A DNA stretch of 64,000 bases. It comes from Flavobacterium soyae (GTDB taxonomy: Bacteria; Bacteroidota; Bacteroidia; Flavobacteriales; Flavobacteriaceae). Numbering within the stretch: position 1 is the first letter of the stretch; each line of letters begins with the position of its first letter. Shown here piece by piece: positions 63,332 through 64,000 of this stretch. Location of the stretch: positions 275,630-339,629 of the forward strand of contig NZ_JAJQXA010000004.1 in assembly GCF_021245985.1 (NCBI RefSeq). Direction: 5' to 3'. Under the pieces are notes generated by a model. That model was not told the origin of the DNA. It made no database searches and saw only the letters and a program-made list of their open reading frames with translations. The position numbers were made by a program, and so were the translations under genes.

Positions 63332-63583
63332 ATGGGACTTCCGGAATTAAAAGATAAAATAAGGAATCAGCTTGATTTGGCAGATGAGAGAGTGTTACGA
63401 ATTGTGTCGTCGGTTTTTGATAATTATTTGAATGAAGTAGTTTCGTATGATGCGAAAGGAAATCCATTGACGTTAATAGAATATCACAATAAAGTAGAAG
63501 AAGGATTAGATGATATAAAATACAACCGAATAACTTCAAAAGAAGATTTACGTAAAGAAATGGAAGATTGGGATAATGAGTAA
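63332..63583 (+). CDS. Antitoxin of a RelE/ParE-type toxin-antitoxin pair
   Basis: The 83 residues begin with a helical segment (LPELKDKIRNQLDLADERVL), then a short AbrB/PHD-like strand region (SYDAKGNPLTLIEYHNKVEE) and an acidic C-terminal helix (ITSKEDLRKEMEDWDNE) that would wrap the toxin. The gene precedes and overlaps the toxin gene by 8 nt, the usual order. Autoregulation by the complex is expected but no operator was identified. Confidence 0.82.
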   Translation: MGLPELKDKIRNQLDLADERVLRIVSSVFDNYLNEVVSYDAKGNPLTLIEYHNKVEEGLDDIKYNRITSKEDLRKEMEDWDNE

Positions 63584-63869
63584 ATTAGAAGTTTTTTGGA
63601 GTGAGAGTGCTAAACTGGATTTAAAAGATATTTATTTGTATTTAAAAGAGCGATATTCTAAAGAAACCGCCTTAAATATTAGAAAAGAACTATACGATTG
63701 TACAGATGCAATTGTTTTTCCTAAGCAATTTCAATTGGATGAATATAGACTCGATTGTCGAAGAATTGTTGTTGGAAATTATAAGGTTTTATATCAAATT
63801 GGAGGAAGTTCTATTTCGATTGTTAGAATTTTTAATACATTTCAAAATCCTTTAAAAAGTTTAAAATAG
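63576..63869 (+). CDS. Toxin of the RelE/ParE superfamily
   Basis: A 97-residue ParE/RelE fold: LEVFWSESAKLDLKDIYLYL, then VFPKQFQLDEYRLDCRRIVV, then GNYKVLYQIGGSSISIVRIF with an N-terminal Ser-rich helix. ParE toxins act on gyrase and RelE toxins cleave ribosome-bound mRNA; the sequence does not settle which. The gene shares 8 nt with the antitoxin frame. Confidence 0.87.
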   Translation: MSKLEVFWSESAKLDLKDIYLYLKERYSKETALNIRKELYDCTDAIVFPKQFQLDEYRLDCRRIVVGNYKVLYQIGGSSISIVRIFNTFQNPLKSLK

Positions 63870-63874
63870 ATATA

Positions 63875-63908
63875 GAGGCTGTCTCAAAAGGACAGCTTCT
63901 TTTTTTTG
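63875..63908 (+). terminator. Terminator after the toxin gene, possibly an insertion-sequence end
   Basis: GCTGTC pairs with GACAGC across TCAAAAG and is followed by a T run (interrupted by one C). GAGGCTGTCTCAAAAGG resembles the terminal sequence of several transposons of Bacteroidota, so it may be an IS inverted repeat that doubles as a terminator. Confidence 0.6.
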
Positions 63909-63963
63909 GTAAAAACAAGATTGTCCACTAAAAACATTAATTCAGGTTTTTCGGATTCCACTT

Positions 63964-64000
63964 TCAAGATAATTTTTTATTTCTTGCTGATTTTAGGTAA
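63964..64000 (-). CDS. Possible 3' end of a gene at the window edge (transposase?)
   Basis: On the minus strand the frame ending YLKSARNKKLS and TGA could be the tail of a transposase, as would fit the GAGGCTGTCTCAAAAG end next to it. A second frame ends LPKISKK and TAA. Only 37 nt are visible, so this is tentative. Confidence 0.25.
   Translation of the reverse strand, partial: YLKSARNKKLS

Overview
The window looks like a chromosomal segment of a Flavobacterium-type member of the Bacteroidota. The DNA is AT-rich. Promoters of the TTG / TAnnTTTG type stand before several genes. Two proteins carry type IX secretion (T9SS) C-terminal sorting tails (one cut by the left edge), and there are many outer-membrane barrels, SPII lipoproteins, a TonB-dependent receptor, an OlsF-like aminolipid acyltransferase and a class I [4Fe-4S] fumarase. 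No tRNA, rRNA or CRISPR array was recognised.

Layout. 1-9.2 kb: T9SS tail, TonB-dependent receptor, exported SAM-hydrolase-like protein, small barrel, PPP-type phosphatase, dinB, a PAS-only protein and fumarase. 9.27-10.16 kb: a Y1 (IS200/RAYT-type) transposase inside nested inverted palindromes. 10.2-18.2 kb: a small membrane operon with an SpmA/SpmB-type protein, then a DNA-repair-flavoured group (AlkZ-like glycosylase, PolB-type 3'-5' exonuclease, Ogt), an SDR protein, GNAT, LysR and rhodanese. 18.2-22.7 kb: an operon with a GNAT-nitrilase fusion, Zn-ribbon protein and M28 membrane peptidase. 22.9-30.4 kb: short SSB, DUF2461, a Cys/Lys-rich miniprotein, ferritin, OmpA, CatA-like, HAD and EamA genes. 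30.4-32.5 kb: an ATPase plus RloB-like pair (AbiL/RloAB type), the clearest candidate defence locus. 33.3-38.6 kb: metG, a CDGSH protein, PhzF, YdeI-like and small membrane genes, one of them frameshifted. 38.8-40.8 kb: a three-gene envelope operon of unknown role. 41-46.7 kb: DMP19-like, six-TM membrane protein, secreted patatin, lipoprotein and a TPR protein with a T9SS tail. 46.8-56.1 kb: serS, TPR protein, DUF4286, rsmA, mgtE, proC, ABM-like, lipoprotein and nhaA. 56.7-64 kb: 2-hydroxyacid dehydrogenase, DUF805/TM2 genes, OlsF-like, xth, OmpA lipoprotein, a ParD/ParE-like toxin-antitoxin pair and perhaps the end of an insertion sequence.

Most of the unusual signal lies between genes. Several families of palindromic repeats recur: (i) hairpins of about 90-105 bp with GTCATTTCGA-type arms and a conserved asymmetric loop (16.2, 33.1, 41.9 and 56.3 kb, and a decayed copy at 53.9 kb); (ii) composites of TCCAGCTTTAGCTGGA and GGCTTTAGCC hairpins (0.2, 35.5 and 56.6 kb); (iii) 33-nt palindromes built 16-1-16 (23.3 and 63.2 kb); (iv) the nested repeats around the transposase; (v) short 'vocabulary' repeats such as CTTTGTGCCTTTGTGGCAAA that fill many junctions. 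All assignments are from reading the sequence; no database search was possible.
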